A stretch of 64,000 nucleotides of DNA from NCBI RefSeq assembly GCF_000196675.2, contig NC_015312.1:3100001-3164000 (forward strand), written 5' to 3'. Positions 40,296-47,062 of the stretch are shown here, one piece after another. The stretch's first letter is position 1. Each line of letters starts with the position of its first letter. The notes under the pieces were generated by a model, which had not been told where the DNA came from, ran no database searches, and saw only the letters and a program-made list of their open reading frames with translations. Made by a program: the position numbers and the translations under genes. This stretch comes from Pseudonocardia benzenivorans CB1190 (GTDB lineage: Bacteria > Actinomycetota > Actinomycetes > Mycobacteriales > Pseudonocardiaceae).

Positions 40296-41780
40296 TCAGG
40301 CGGGAGGCAGGGCGACGAGCCGGTGGCCCCGGGCGGCACGCCCGGTGCTGCGCAGGGCGGCGTCGCCCGTGCGCAGGTGCCGCAACTCCTCGGCGATCAC
40401 GTCGGCGACGCGGCGGGCGAAAGCCGCCGGCTCGTCGGCGGCGTCCGGGAGCTCGTCGAGCACGCGGTCGACGACGCCGGCGCGGACGAGATCGGTTGCC
40501 CGGACGTGCTGCGCCTCGGTGATCTCGGGTGCGCGGGCCGGGTCACCGAAGCGGATCGTGGCAGCGCCCTCGGGCGGCAGCGGCCCGAGCCAGGCGTGCC
40601 GGGCGGCGACGACGCGGTCGGCCGGCAGCAGCGCGATCGCGGCGCCGCCGGTGCCCTGGCCGAGCAGCACCGAGAGCGTGGGTGCGGGCAGTTGCTGCAG
40701 GTCGGCGAGGCAGCGGGCGATCTCCCCGGCGAGGCCACCCCACTCCGCGGCCGGGCTGAGCTCCGCGCCGGCGGTGTCGATCACGGTGACGAACGGAAGG
40801 CCGAGCTCGCCGGCGAGCCGCATCCCGCGGCGCGCGGTGCGCAGGTCGGCGGGTGTCGGCGGCCGGGAGACGGTGCGGTCGTGGCCGGCGAGCACACAGG
40901 CCGTGCCGCCGAACCGGACGAGCGCCAGGACCAGCGCCTCGCCGCGCTCGCCCGCCCCGGTCCCGCTGAGGGGGAGCGCGTCGTCGGCGTGGCGCAGGAC
41001 GGCGTGCAGCCCCGGCCGGCCCGGGTGGCGGGTCCGGCGGACGGACTCCCACGCGGGGGGCTCGGGCACCGGGCCTCGGGGCGCGGGAGCGGGGGTGGCG
41101 GCGTCGGTGGCGGGCGGTTGTGGCGCGAGCAGCGCGAGTGCGCGCGCGGCGATCCCGCGCAGCAGCGATGTCGGCAGCACCGCGTCGACGAGGCCGTGGT
41201 CGTGGAGGGCCTCAGCGGTCTGGACGCCGGCAGGGAAGGGGCGTCCGTGCAGCGCCTCGTAGACCGTCGGCCCGAGGAAGCCGATGAGGGCGCCGGGTTC
41301 GGCGACGGTGACGTGGCCGAGCGACCCCCACGAGGCGAGCACGCCACCGGTGGTCGGGTGCCGCAGATGGACGAGGTAGGGCAGGCCCGCGGCCTTGTGC
41401 GCGGTCACCGCGGCGACGATCGGCGCCATCCGCACGAATGCGGGCGTCCCCTCCTGCATCCGGGTTCCGCCGGAGGCCGCGGAGGCGAGCAGCGGGAGCC
41501 GGGCGGCGGTGGCCCTCTCGACGGCGGCGACGATCCGGTTCGCCGCCGTCGCACCGATCGAGCCGCCGAGGAACCCGTACTCGCTGCAGACGACGGCGAC
41601 CGCCCGCCCGGCGATCCGGCCCTGACCGGTGACGATCGACTCGTCGGTACCGGCGCGCCGGGCGGCGGCCGTGAGCGCGGCGCGGTAGGCGTCGTCGGCG
41701 ACCGGCGGTGGCGGAGCGTCCCAGCCGACGAAGCTGCCGGCGTCGAGCACCGCGGCGATCAGGGACGCGGACCCGGGCAT
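40296..41780 (-). CDS. fused AccD-AccA-type carboxyltransferase
   Basis: 494 aa with two crotonase-fold halves. The beta-like half (about 1-250) contains GGSIGATAANRIVAAVERA and SGGTRMQEG; the alpha-like half (about 270-480) contains VTVIDTAGAELSPAAEWGG and SVLLGQGTGGAAIALLPADR. This is the arrangement of a biotin-dependent carboxyltransferase such as acetyl-CoA carboxylase, but the zinc ribbon of AccD is absent and no biotin carboxylase or carrier gene lies nearby. It is the only leftward gene inside the island's right half. Start ATG 41780 after GAGGAGGG. Confidence 0.87.
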   Translation of the reverse strand: MPGSASLIAAVLDAGSFVGWDAPPPPVADDAYRAALTAAARRAGTDESIVTGQGRIAGRAVAVVCSEYGFLGGSIGATAANRIVAAVERATAARLPLLASAASGGTRMQEGTPAFVRMAPIVAAVTAHKAAGLPYLVHLRHPTTGGVLASWGSLGHVTVAEPGALIGFLGPTVYEALHGRPFPAGVQTAEALHDHGLVDAVLPTSLLRGIAARALALLAPQPPATDAATPAPAPRGPVPEPPAWESVRRTRHPGRPGLHAVLRHADDALPLSGTGAGERGEALVLALVRFGGTACVLAGHDRTVSRPPTPADLRTARRGMRLAGELGLPFVTVIDTAGAELSPAAEWGGLAGEIARCLADLQQLPAPTLSVLLGQGTGGAAIALLPADRVVAARHAWLGPLPPEGAATIRFGDPARAPEITEAQHVRATDLVRAGVVDRVLDELPDAADEPAAFARRVADVIAEELRHLRTGDAALRSTGRAARGHRLVALPPA

Positions 41781-41934
41781 CACCCGGCCCTCCTCGGCGT
41801 CCGGGCGATCGTGGGGCGAACGACCGCTCGGCGGGACGTGCCGGGACGCGCTGTGGCCATCGCTGATCGTCTCCTCGGTCCGGCGGTGGGGGACCTCCGA
41901 CGGCGTTGACGGTCGGCGGCGCCACCTGCTTGAC

Positions 41935-41971
41935 TGTCCGCGAGAAGGATGACATATCCGATCAGCGGACA
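41935..41971. promoter_or_regulatory. island operator 3 (amidase operon)
   Basis: Inverted repeat TGTCCGC (41935-41941) / GCGGACA (41965-41971). Read on the minus strand it gives TGTCCGCTGATCGGATATGT, matching TGTCCGCCCACCGGATACGT at 26760-26779. TTGACG (41906-41911) with TTGACT (41930-41935) is a weak promoter just upstream. Confidence 0.6.
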
Positions 41972-41982
41972 GGAGAGGGCTT

Positions 41983-42021
41983 ATGTCACACCCGCTTCGC
42001 AACTCAGGACCTCCACCGTGA
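41983..42021 (+). CDS. possible 12-aa leader peptide before the amidase
   Basis: ATG 41983 has a very good ribosome site (AGGAGAGGG) and encodes MSHPLRNSGPPP. Its TGA overlaps the GTG start of the amidase (GTGA at 42018-42021). The amidase GTG itself has only a weak ribosome site, so its translation may depend on this leader. The run of three prolines before the stop could slow termination. Alternatively the amidase starts at ATG 41949 and this frame is meaningless. Confidence 0.45.
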   Translation: MSHPLRNSGPPP

Positions 42022-43490
42022 CGGCCGACGAGCTGTGCTTCCTGACCGCTCGGGAGATGGCCGACCTCGTCCGCACCGGGCAGGTGTCGGCGGTCGAGCT
42101 GGTCCGGGCGCACCTGGACCGGATCGACGCGGTGAACCCGGCCGTCAACGCGATCGTGACCCTCGTGCCGGAGCAGGCGCTGGCCGACGCCGCCCGGGCC
42201 GACGAGGCCCGCAGCGCCGGCCGCCCGCTCGGGCCGTTGCACGGGATACCGGTGGCGCACAAGGACACCCACCGCACGGCCGGTATCCGCACCACCTACG
42301 GCTCGCGCATCTTCGCCGACCACGTCCCCGACGACGACGAGCTCGTCGTCACCCGCATCCGGGCAGCGGGCGCGATCACGATCGGCAAGACCAACGTCCC
42401 CGAGTTCGCGGCCGGGTCGCACACGTACAACGAGGTGTTCGGACTCACGCGCAACCCCTACGCGCTCGACCGGTCGGCGGGCGGCAGCTCCGGCGGGGCG
42501 GCCGCGGCGCTGGCCTGCGGGATGCAGCCGCTGGCCGACGGGAACGACATGGGCGGTTCGCTGCGCAACCCGGCGTCGTTCTGCAACGTCGTGGGCCTGC
42601 GACCGACGGCCGGACGGGTGCCCCAGTACCCGTCGGTGCTGCCGTGGTCGAGCCTGACCGTTCCCGGCCCGATGGCCCGCTCGGTCGACGACCTCGCGCT
42701 GCTGCTGTCGGTGATCGCCGGGCCGGACCCGCGGTGCCCGATCAGCCTGGCCGACGACCCCCGAACGCTCGACGGCCCGCTCGAGGTCGACCTGCACGGG
42801 GTGCGGGTGGCGTGGGCGCCGGACCTCGGCGGCGCGGTGGCGCTCGATCCGGCCGTCGCGGACGTGCTCGCACGACAGGTGGGCGTCCTCGAAGGCCTCG
42901 GCTGTGTGGTCGTCGAGGACCACCCCGACCTGTCGGGCGCCGACGAGGTGTTCCGCACCCTGCGCGCGTGGCAGTTCCAGCTGGCCTACGGCGAGCTGCT
43001 CGACGCGCACCGGGACCTGGTCAAGCCGAGCCTGGCTGCCAACATCGAGGCCGGCCGTGAGCTGCGTGCCGAGGACGTCGCCCGCGCCGAAGGCATGCGC
43101 GGTGAGCTGTGGGAGCGGATGCACGCGTTCTTCGCCGGCTACGACGTCCTCGTCGCCGCGGTCAGCCCCGTGCCCCCGTTCGACGCCCGGCTCGAGTACC
43201 CCTGCCTCCCGGCGGCCGGCGACGGCGGCGCGGCGGGCGGGGCCGGCTACCTCGACTGGATGCGCCTCGCCTACTGGATCAGTGCGACGGGATGCCCGGC
43301 GTTGTCGGTACCGGCCGGCTTCTCCGGCGACGGGCTGCCCGTCGGCATGCAGATCGTCGGCCCGCCCGGCGCCGACCGGCGGGTCCTCGAGATCGGCCAC
43401 ATGTTCGAGACGTCCACCGGGCACGGCCGCCGGCGGCCGCCCGTCGTCGACGCGACGGCTGCGGCCGTCGCGGGAGGAGAGTCCCGATGA
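42018..43490 (+). CDS. amidase (amidase-signature family)
   Basis: 490 aa cytoplasmic amide hydrolase. The catalytic triad is visible with canonical spacing: Lys82 (VAHKDTH), cis-Ser157 (SAGGSSGGAAAALACG) and nucleophile Ser181 (MGGSLRNPASF). The N-terminus is typical (ADELCFLTAREMADLVRTG). Likely cleaves an amide intermediate, releasing ammonia. The GTG at 42018 fits the family start; an in-frame ATG at 41949 would add 23 residues and place the operator inside the gene. The stop overlaps the creatininase-family gene (ATGA). Confidence 0.92.
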   Translation: MTADELCFLTAREMADLVRTGQVSAVELVRAHLDRIDAVNPAVNAIVTLVPEQALADAARADEARSAGRPLGPLHGIPVAHKDTHRTAGIRTTYGSRIFADHVPDDDELVVTRIRAAGAITIGKTNVPEFAAGSHTYNEVFGLTRNPYALDRSAGGSSGGAAAALACGMQPLADGNDMGGSLRNPASFCNVVGLRPTAGRVPQYPSVLPWSSLTVPGPMARSVDDLALLLSVIAGPDPRCPISLADDPRTLDGPLEVDLHGVRVAWAPDLGGAVALDPAVADVLARQVGVLEGLGCVVVEDHPDLSGADEVFRTLRAWQFQLAYGELLDAHRDLVKPSLAANIEAGRELRAEDVARAEGMRGELWERMHAFFAGYDVLVAAVSPVPPFDARLEYPCLPAAGDGGAAGGAGYLDWMRLAYWISATGCPALSVPAGFSGDGLPVGMQIVGPPGADRRVLEIGHMFETSTGHGRRRPPVVDATAAAVAGGESR

Positions 43491-44278
43491 AGATCGCCCA
43501 CATGAGCTGGCGGCAGGTCCAGGAGGCCATCGACCGCGAGGCGCTGGTCATCCTGCCCACCGGTGCCACCGAGGCGCACGGGGCGCACATGCCCAACGAC
43601 GCCGACACCCACCAGGCCGAGCACGTCGCGACGCTGGTGGCGGAGCGGCTCGGTGCCGTCGTCGCCCCGCCGCTGCCGTACGGGATCTCGAAGACCTTCG
43701 AGTCGTTCACCGGCACGATCTCGCTGTCGGTGCCGCTCTACCAGGAGCTGGTCTACGAGGTCGGGACGGCGCTGATCAAACAGGGGTTCCGCAGGCTGCT
43801 GATCCTCAACGGGAACCGGCCCAACGGCACCGCGAACGACGCGGTGGCCCGGCGGCTGATCGACGACCTCGACACGACCTACGCCCCGACGGTGACCGCC
43901 GTCAGCTACTGGGAACCGGCGGCGGCCCGGATCCACGCGCTGCGCCGGTCGGAGGTCGGCGGCATGGGCCACGGCTGCGAGTTCGAGACGTCGTTCCAGC
44001 TCGCCGTCCGTCCCGAGCTCGTCGACATGGCCGCGATCGAAGGGGTGGCGACGCCGCTCGTCGGCTGGGATCTCGTCGCTCCGGTCACGCCGTCGCGGAC
44101 GTACACGACGCGGCCGAGCCCCGCGACCAACGACACCTCGATCTTCGGCGACCCGCACGTGGCGTCCGCGGAGAGCGGCCGCGCGTTCCTCGACGCGGTC
44201 GTCGACGAGCTCGTCGCGATGATGACCGACATCCGGCCGTCCTACGCCGACCGACGGGTGCCCGCCGGTACGCCGTAG
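43487..44278 (+). CDS. creatininase family metal-dependent amidohydrolase
   Basis: 263 aa. N-terminal metal-binding motif LPTGATEAHGAHMPNDADT (Glu, His and Asp ligands), then LLILNGNRPNG and GHGCEFETS with the conserved Glu. The family cleaves cyclic or linear C-N bonds: creatininase, mycofactocin MftE and formamidopyrimidine hydrolases. Together with HyuAB it hints at creatinine/N-methylhydantoin-like chemistry, but the protein is not close enough by eye to call creatininase. Overlaps the amidase gene by 4 bp. Confidence 0.9.
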   Translation: MKIAHMSWRQVQEAIDREALVILPTGATEAHGAHMPNDADTHQAEHVATLVAERLGAVVAPPLPYGISKTFESFTGTISLSVPLYQELVYEVGTALIKQGFRRLLILNGNRPNGTANDAVARRLIDDLDTTYAPTVTAVSYWEPAAARIHALRRSEVGGMGHGCEFETSFQLAVRPELVDMAAIEGVATPLVGWDLVAPVTPSRTYTTRPSPATNDTSIFGDPHVASAESGRAFLDAVVDELVAMMTDIRPSYADRRVPAGTP

Positions 44279-44379
44279 CGGGAGGCGTCCACGCATCGCG
44301 GGCCGCGGCCGACCAGCCGCCGCGGCCCGCGTCGGCATGTCCGGACCCGTTCGCGCGCAGACGGTTCTCGGGCGAAGGG

Positions 44380-44396
44380 TCACCCGTCACGGGTGA
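44380..44396 (+). other. 7-bp GC-rich hairpin between creatininase and Rieske genes
   Basis: TCACCCG-TCA-CGGGTGA, a perfect stem with a 3-nt loop in the 238-bp gap 44279-44516. No U-tract follows, so a terminator is doubtful; it may be an mRNA-processing or binding element. Nothing else is seen in the gap. Confidence 0.35.
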
Positions 44397-44516
44397 GGGG
44401 GACCGGCCCGGGGGATCACCCGCCACGTGTGTCGACTCGATCTTCGCGACGTCCGACACTGCGAAGGCAGCCGGACACGACGCCCCACCTCACCGCCGAG
44501 AAAGGGACCTCCCACC

Positions 44517-45602
44517 ATGACGCTCACCGACCTCCCGGACGAGTCGGCGTTCACCTCGCGGGTCAACGAGTTCAACGCCGACGGCGAGGCGCGGATCTAC
44601 CGCTCCCTGCGGCACTTCTGGCATCCCGTCGCCTACGCCGAGGATCTCGGGGACACCCCGATCCGGGCGACGCTCATGGGGCAGCAGCTGGTCGTCGTAC
44701 GGTTGGACGGCGAGGTCTGCGTGTTCGACGACCTGTGCGCGCACCGCGGGTCGGCGCTGTCGATCGGCGCGGTGATCGGCGGCCGTGAGCTGCAGTGCCC
44801 GTACCACGGTTGGCAGTACGACAGCAGCGGCCGGTGCACCCTCGCGCCCCAGCGCCCCGACCTCGCGGGCCACCTGCGGGCGGGCGTGCACAAGTACCTG
44901 TCGGCAGAACGCTACGGGCTGATCTGGGCCTGCCTGGTCGACGAGCCGTACTACCCGTTGCCGGAGTACCCGCAGTTCGACGACCCCGGATTGCACCACA
45001 TCGCGTGCCGGCCGCTGACCGACTGGGAGTGCAGCGCGCCGCGCCGGGTCGAGAACTACACCGACTATTCCCACTTCGCGATCCTGCACGACGGCTATCT
45101 CGGCGACGCGACGCAGCCGGCGGTGCCGGGCCACGACGTCTGGCGCGACGAGAACCGTCTCGAGAACCTGCAGGACAAGAAGACGTTGGTGCGGGTACCG
45201 GTCGACTCGGCGGCGTGGGGCGGCAAGGACCTGCCCGAGGACCCCTACGTCTACTTCTCGATCGACTGGCGGGTCTTCATGCCGCTGACCTGCATGCTCA
45301 ACATCGTCTTCTCCGACGGCAACAAGTACAACCTGCTGTTCCACCCGACGCCACTGGGGCCGCGCAGCATCCGCAACTTCACCATCGCCGGTCGCGACTT
45401 CGGCGACCCGGCCAAGGCCGACGAGGAGCTGGGCGGGTTCGTCCACTTCATCTACGAGCAGGACCGGCCCGTCGTCGAATCGCAACGCCCCGAGGAGCTC
45501 CCCGAGGACCTGTCGGAGGAGATGCACCTCAAGGGTGTCGACAAGTACTCCATCGAGTACCGCCGCTGGTTGTTCGAGCTCGCCGAGAAGCTCGGCAGCT
45601 GA
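44517..45602 (+). CDS. Rieske non-haem iron oxygenase (VanA-like)
   Basis: 361 aa. Rieske [2Fe-2S] ligands are in CAHRGSALS and CPYHGWQYD (C-x-H and C-x2-H). The mononuclear iron site follows the N-x2-D-x2-H-x4-H pattern in NYTDYSHFAILH. The domain order and VanA-like length suggest a monooxygenase or O/N-demethylase rather than an alpha/beta ring dioxygenase; no beta subunit gene is present. Ferredoxin and reductase genes follow immediately, completing an electron chain. Confidence 0.92.
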   Translation: MTLTDLPDESAFTSRVNEFNADGEARIYRSLRHFWHPVAYAEDLGDTPIRATLMGQQLVVVRLDGEVCVFDDLCAHRGSALSIGAVIGGRELQCPYHGWQYDSSGRCTLAPQRPDLAGHLRAGVHKYLSAERYGLIWACLVDEPYYPLPEYPQFDDPGLHHIACRPLTDWECSAPRRVENYTDYSHFAILHDGYLGDATQPAVPGHDVWRDENRLENLQDKKTLVRVPVDSAAWGGKDLPEDPYVYFSIDWRVFMPLTCMLNIVFSDGNKYNLLFHPTPLGPRSIRNFTIAGRDFGDPAKADEELGGFVHFIYEQDRPVVESQRPEELPEDLSEEMHLKGVDKYSIEYRRWLFELAEKLGS

Positions 45603-45637
45603 GCCCGCACGGACCGAAGTACGGACGAGGAGGAGCC

Positions 45638-45853
45638 ATGGCGGACGTGACGATCGACTGGGACCGGTGCATCCACTCGGGGATGTGCACCACGATCGCG
45701 GGGAACGTGTTCGGGATGGGACCCGATGCGCGGTTGGTGGTGCTGCACCCGACCGTCACCGGTGCCGACCTCGACAGCGTGCACGACGCCGCGGCGTGCT
45801 GTCCGGTCGACGCCATCGCCATCGCCGTCGACGTCGTCGCCGCGGACGGCTGA
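45638..45853 (+). CDS. small [3Fe-4S]/[4Fe-4S] ferredoxin
   Basis: 71 aa. Cys11, Cys17 and Cys54/55-Pro56 give the C-x5-C...C-P pattern of the single-cluster ferredoxins that usually serve cytochrome P450s in actinobacteria; the second ligand of a [4Fe-4S] site is missing, so a [3Fe-4S] cluster is likely. Here it sits between a Rieske oxygenase and its reductase and should carry electrons between them. AGGAGG ribosome site. Confidence 0.92.
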   Translation: MADVTIDWDRCIHSGMCTTIAGNVFGMGPDARLVVLHPTVTGADLDSVHDAAACCPVDAIAIAVDVVAADG

Positions 45854-45864
45854 GGGCGGACGGG

Positions 45865-47058
45865 ATGCGGACGCGGCGGGTGGTCGTCGCCGGCGGGGGA
45901 CTGGCGGCGGTACGGGTGACGGAGTTCCTCAGGCGGCGGGGCTTCGACGGGGCGGTCGTCGTGCTCGGTGACGAGCCGCATCTGCCCTACGACCGCCCGC
46001 CGCTGTCCAAGGACGTCCTGACCGGGAAGTCCCGGCCGCAGGACGTCACGTTCAAGGACGGGCAGGCCTTCGCCGACCTCGACGTCGAGCTGCGCACGGG
46101 CTGCGCGGTCCTCGGGCTCGATCCCGTGCGCGGCGTCGTCGAGACCGTGGCGGGTCGCGTCCCCTACGACGACCTGGTCGTCTGCACGGGCGCACGCCCG
46201 CGGCCGGTCCCGTGGCAGACCCCGCCGGAGGGCGTGCTCGTGTTGCGGACCGTCGACGACGCGGTGGCGATCCGCGCGGAGCTCGAACGGCGCCCGACCG
46301 TCGTCGTCGCGGGCGCCGGGTTCGTGGGTGCCGAGGTGGCCTCCAGCGCGCGGGCGCTGGGGCTCGACGTCACCGTCGTCGAGGTGCAGCCCACGCCGCT
46401 CGCGCGGGCCGTGGGGCCGCTGGTGGCCGCGGCGTTCGTGTCGATGCACCGCGCCAACGGCACCGACCTGAGGTGCGGGGTCGCCGTCGCCGAGGTCCTC
46501 GGCCGCGAGCGGGTCGAGGCGGTCCGGCTCACCGACGGCAGTGTGCTCCCGTGCGACCTGCTCGTCGCCGGGCTCGGCGTGGTGCCCAACGTCGAGTGGC
46601 TCGCGGGGTCGGGCCTGCGCGTCGACGACGGCGTGGTCTGCGACGGCCAGCTGTGCGCGGGCCCGTCGAACGTCCACGCCGCCGGCGACGTCGCGCGCTG
46701 GACCGACCCGCGGACCGGGCGGTCGGCGCGGGGTCAACAGTGGATGGTCGCGGTCGAGCAGGCCCGCCACGTCGCGAACCGGCTCACCGGCGGTGCGCCC
46801 GCCCCGTTCACCACCGGCCGGTACTTCTGGACGCACCAGTACGGCCACCACTTCCAGTTCGCCGGCGACGCGGGCGCCCGGGAGGTCCGCGTGCTGTGCG
46901 GTGCGCTGGAGGCCGACGAGTTCGTGGTCGGCTACGGCGACGGCGGCCGTCTGGTCGGGGTGCTGGCCAAGAACCGGTCGGCCGCGTTCGTCCGCGCCAA
47001 GACGGCGATGGACCGGGGTGTCGCGTGGGACGACGTCCACGCGACGGTCCTCGGCTGA
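45865..47058 (+). CDS. ferredoxin reductase (FAD, NAD(P)H-dependent)
   Basis: 397 aa. FAD motif VVVAGGGLAAVRVTEFLR, NAD motif VVVAGAGFVGAEVASSARAL, the YDRPPLSK region and the FAD-ribityl motif VHAAGDVARW, as in putidaredoxin-reductase-type oxygenase reductases. It takes electrons from NAD(P)H to the small ferredoxin. The gene starts 11 bp after the ferredoxin stop and converges on the LuxR gene with a 4-bp gap, marking the right edge of the island. Confidence 0.93.
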   Translation: MRTRRVVVAGGGLAAVRVTEFLRRRGFDGAVVVLGDEPHLPYDRPPLSKDVLTGKSRPQDVTFKDGQAFADLDVELRTGCAVLGLDPVRGVVETVAGRVPYDDLVVCTGARPRPVPWQTPPEGVLVLRTVDDAVAIRAELERRPTVVVAGAGFVGAEVASSARALGLDVTVVEVQPTPLARAVGPLVAAAFVSMHRANGTDLRCGVAVAEVLGRERVEAVRLTDGSVLPCDLLVAGLGVVPNVEWLAGSGLRVDDGVVCDGQLCAGPSNVHAAGDVARWTDPRTGRSARGQQWMVAVEQARHVANRLTGGAPAPFTTGRYFWTHQYGHHFQFAGDAGAREVRVLCGALEADEFVVGYGDGGRLVGVLAKNRSAAFVRAKTAMDRGVAWDDVHATVLG

Positions 47059-47062
47059 CCCG

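Noticed and set aside
44380..44396. Rho-independent terminator after the creatininase-family gene
   Set aside because: Good stem but only 7 bp and no T-run; listed as an uninterpreted hairpin instead.
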